DNA from: Limnomonas spitsbergensis
Lineage: Eukaryota > Chlorophyta > Chlorophyceae > Chlamydomonadales
Direction: 5' to 3'
DNA: 64,000 bases
NCBI GenBank assembly: GCA_037349105.1
Contig: JAYJMM010000100.1
Location: forward strand, 1,582,501 to 1,646,500
Shown here: piece by piece, positions 63,796 to 64,000 of the stretch
How positions within the stretch are numbered: position 1 is the stretch's first letter
Layout of the letters: every line of letters starts with the position of its first letter
Notes under the pieces: model-generated
Database searches by the model: none
What the model saw: the letters and a program-made list of their open reading frames with translations, nothing else
What the model was told of the DNA's origin: nothing
Translations under genes and position numbers: made by a program

Positions 63796-64000
63796 GACGC
63801 AGGCGCGGGTGCAGTTTAGGGTAGAGAGCTCAGGGATGAGGGTTGAGGGTTGACCCCCAAGACAAGGCCTTCATTATAATACCCTTTCCCTCAATCCCTG
63901 CACCTGGGATTTGAACCCTGAACCAAGAACCATAGACCATGAACCATGAACCCTGAACCATGCACCTTGAACCCTCAGCCCTGAATTCTTAACCACATCC
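63796..64000. other. 3' flank with telomere-like and CATGAACC words
   Basis: Degenerate GGGTTGAGGGTTG and ACCATGAACC repeats. No gene was seen before the window end. Confidence 0.5.

Overview
The window is nuclear DNA from a eukaryote, most likely a green alga (prasinophyte-like chlorophyte). The evidence is GT-AG introns in GC-rich genes, a plastid-targeted-looking NTF2-like protein, long Ala/Gly-rich stretches, many degenerate TTTAGGG/TTAGGG-like tracts and a dense load of retroelements, hAT and PIF/Harbinger-type elements. The species cannot be named from sequence alone. No tRNA, rRNA, CRISPR array or bacterial operon was seen.

Layout. 1-15,700: a rearranged Ty3/gypsy-type LTR retrotransposon family. 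On the minus strand lie a broken Gag (1-3403), a 373-bp leader, a large protein of unknown function, and reverse transcriptase-RNase H fused to a cytosine-5 DNA methyltransferase. On the plus strand lie the integrase, a PHD finger, a purine tract, an LTR, a primer-binding-site-like sequence, the same leader and a second truncated LTR. 16,070-17,790: a dead LINE with a short retroposon inside it. 18,730-22,681: a fold-back palindrome with a nested hAT-type MITE, next to a 1.4-kb terminal-inverted-repeat element. 23,767-28,149: a five-exon gene for an NTF2/SnoaL-like protein. 28,798-30,114: a second dead LINE. 31,467-35,108: a bounded hAT relic, an 18-bp minisatellite, an 81-bp array and a 607-bp MITE. 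38,328-48,212: a twelve-exon minus-strand gene joining a TIR-like domain to kinesin-light-chain-type TPRs. 48,656-49,220: a 35-bp array. 51,800-52,496: a TPR relic. 54,410-54,838: LINE 3' ends. 57,094-63,795: a six-exon gene of unknown function.

The most unusual signal is shared by all three host genes. Their introns contain decayed tandem copies of the adjoining exon edges, including the splice acceptor or donor. Copies of an exon start lie upstream of it and copies of an exon end lie downstream of it, at steps of roughly 60-200 bp. Much of the intron length in these genes seems to come from repeated duplication of exon-intron junctions. The second notable system is the retrotransposon that carries its own cytosine methyltransferase and a PHD finger, two chromatin-facing modules in one element. 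All coordinates were read by eye, so exon borders and repeat ends may be off by a few bases, and percent identities are estimates unless a mismatch count is given.
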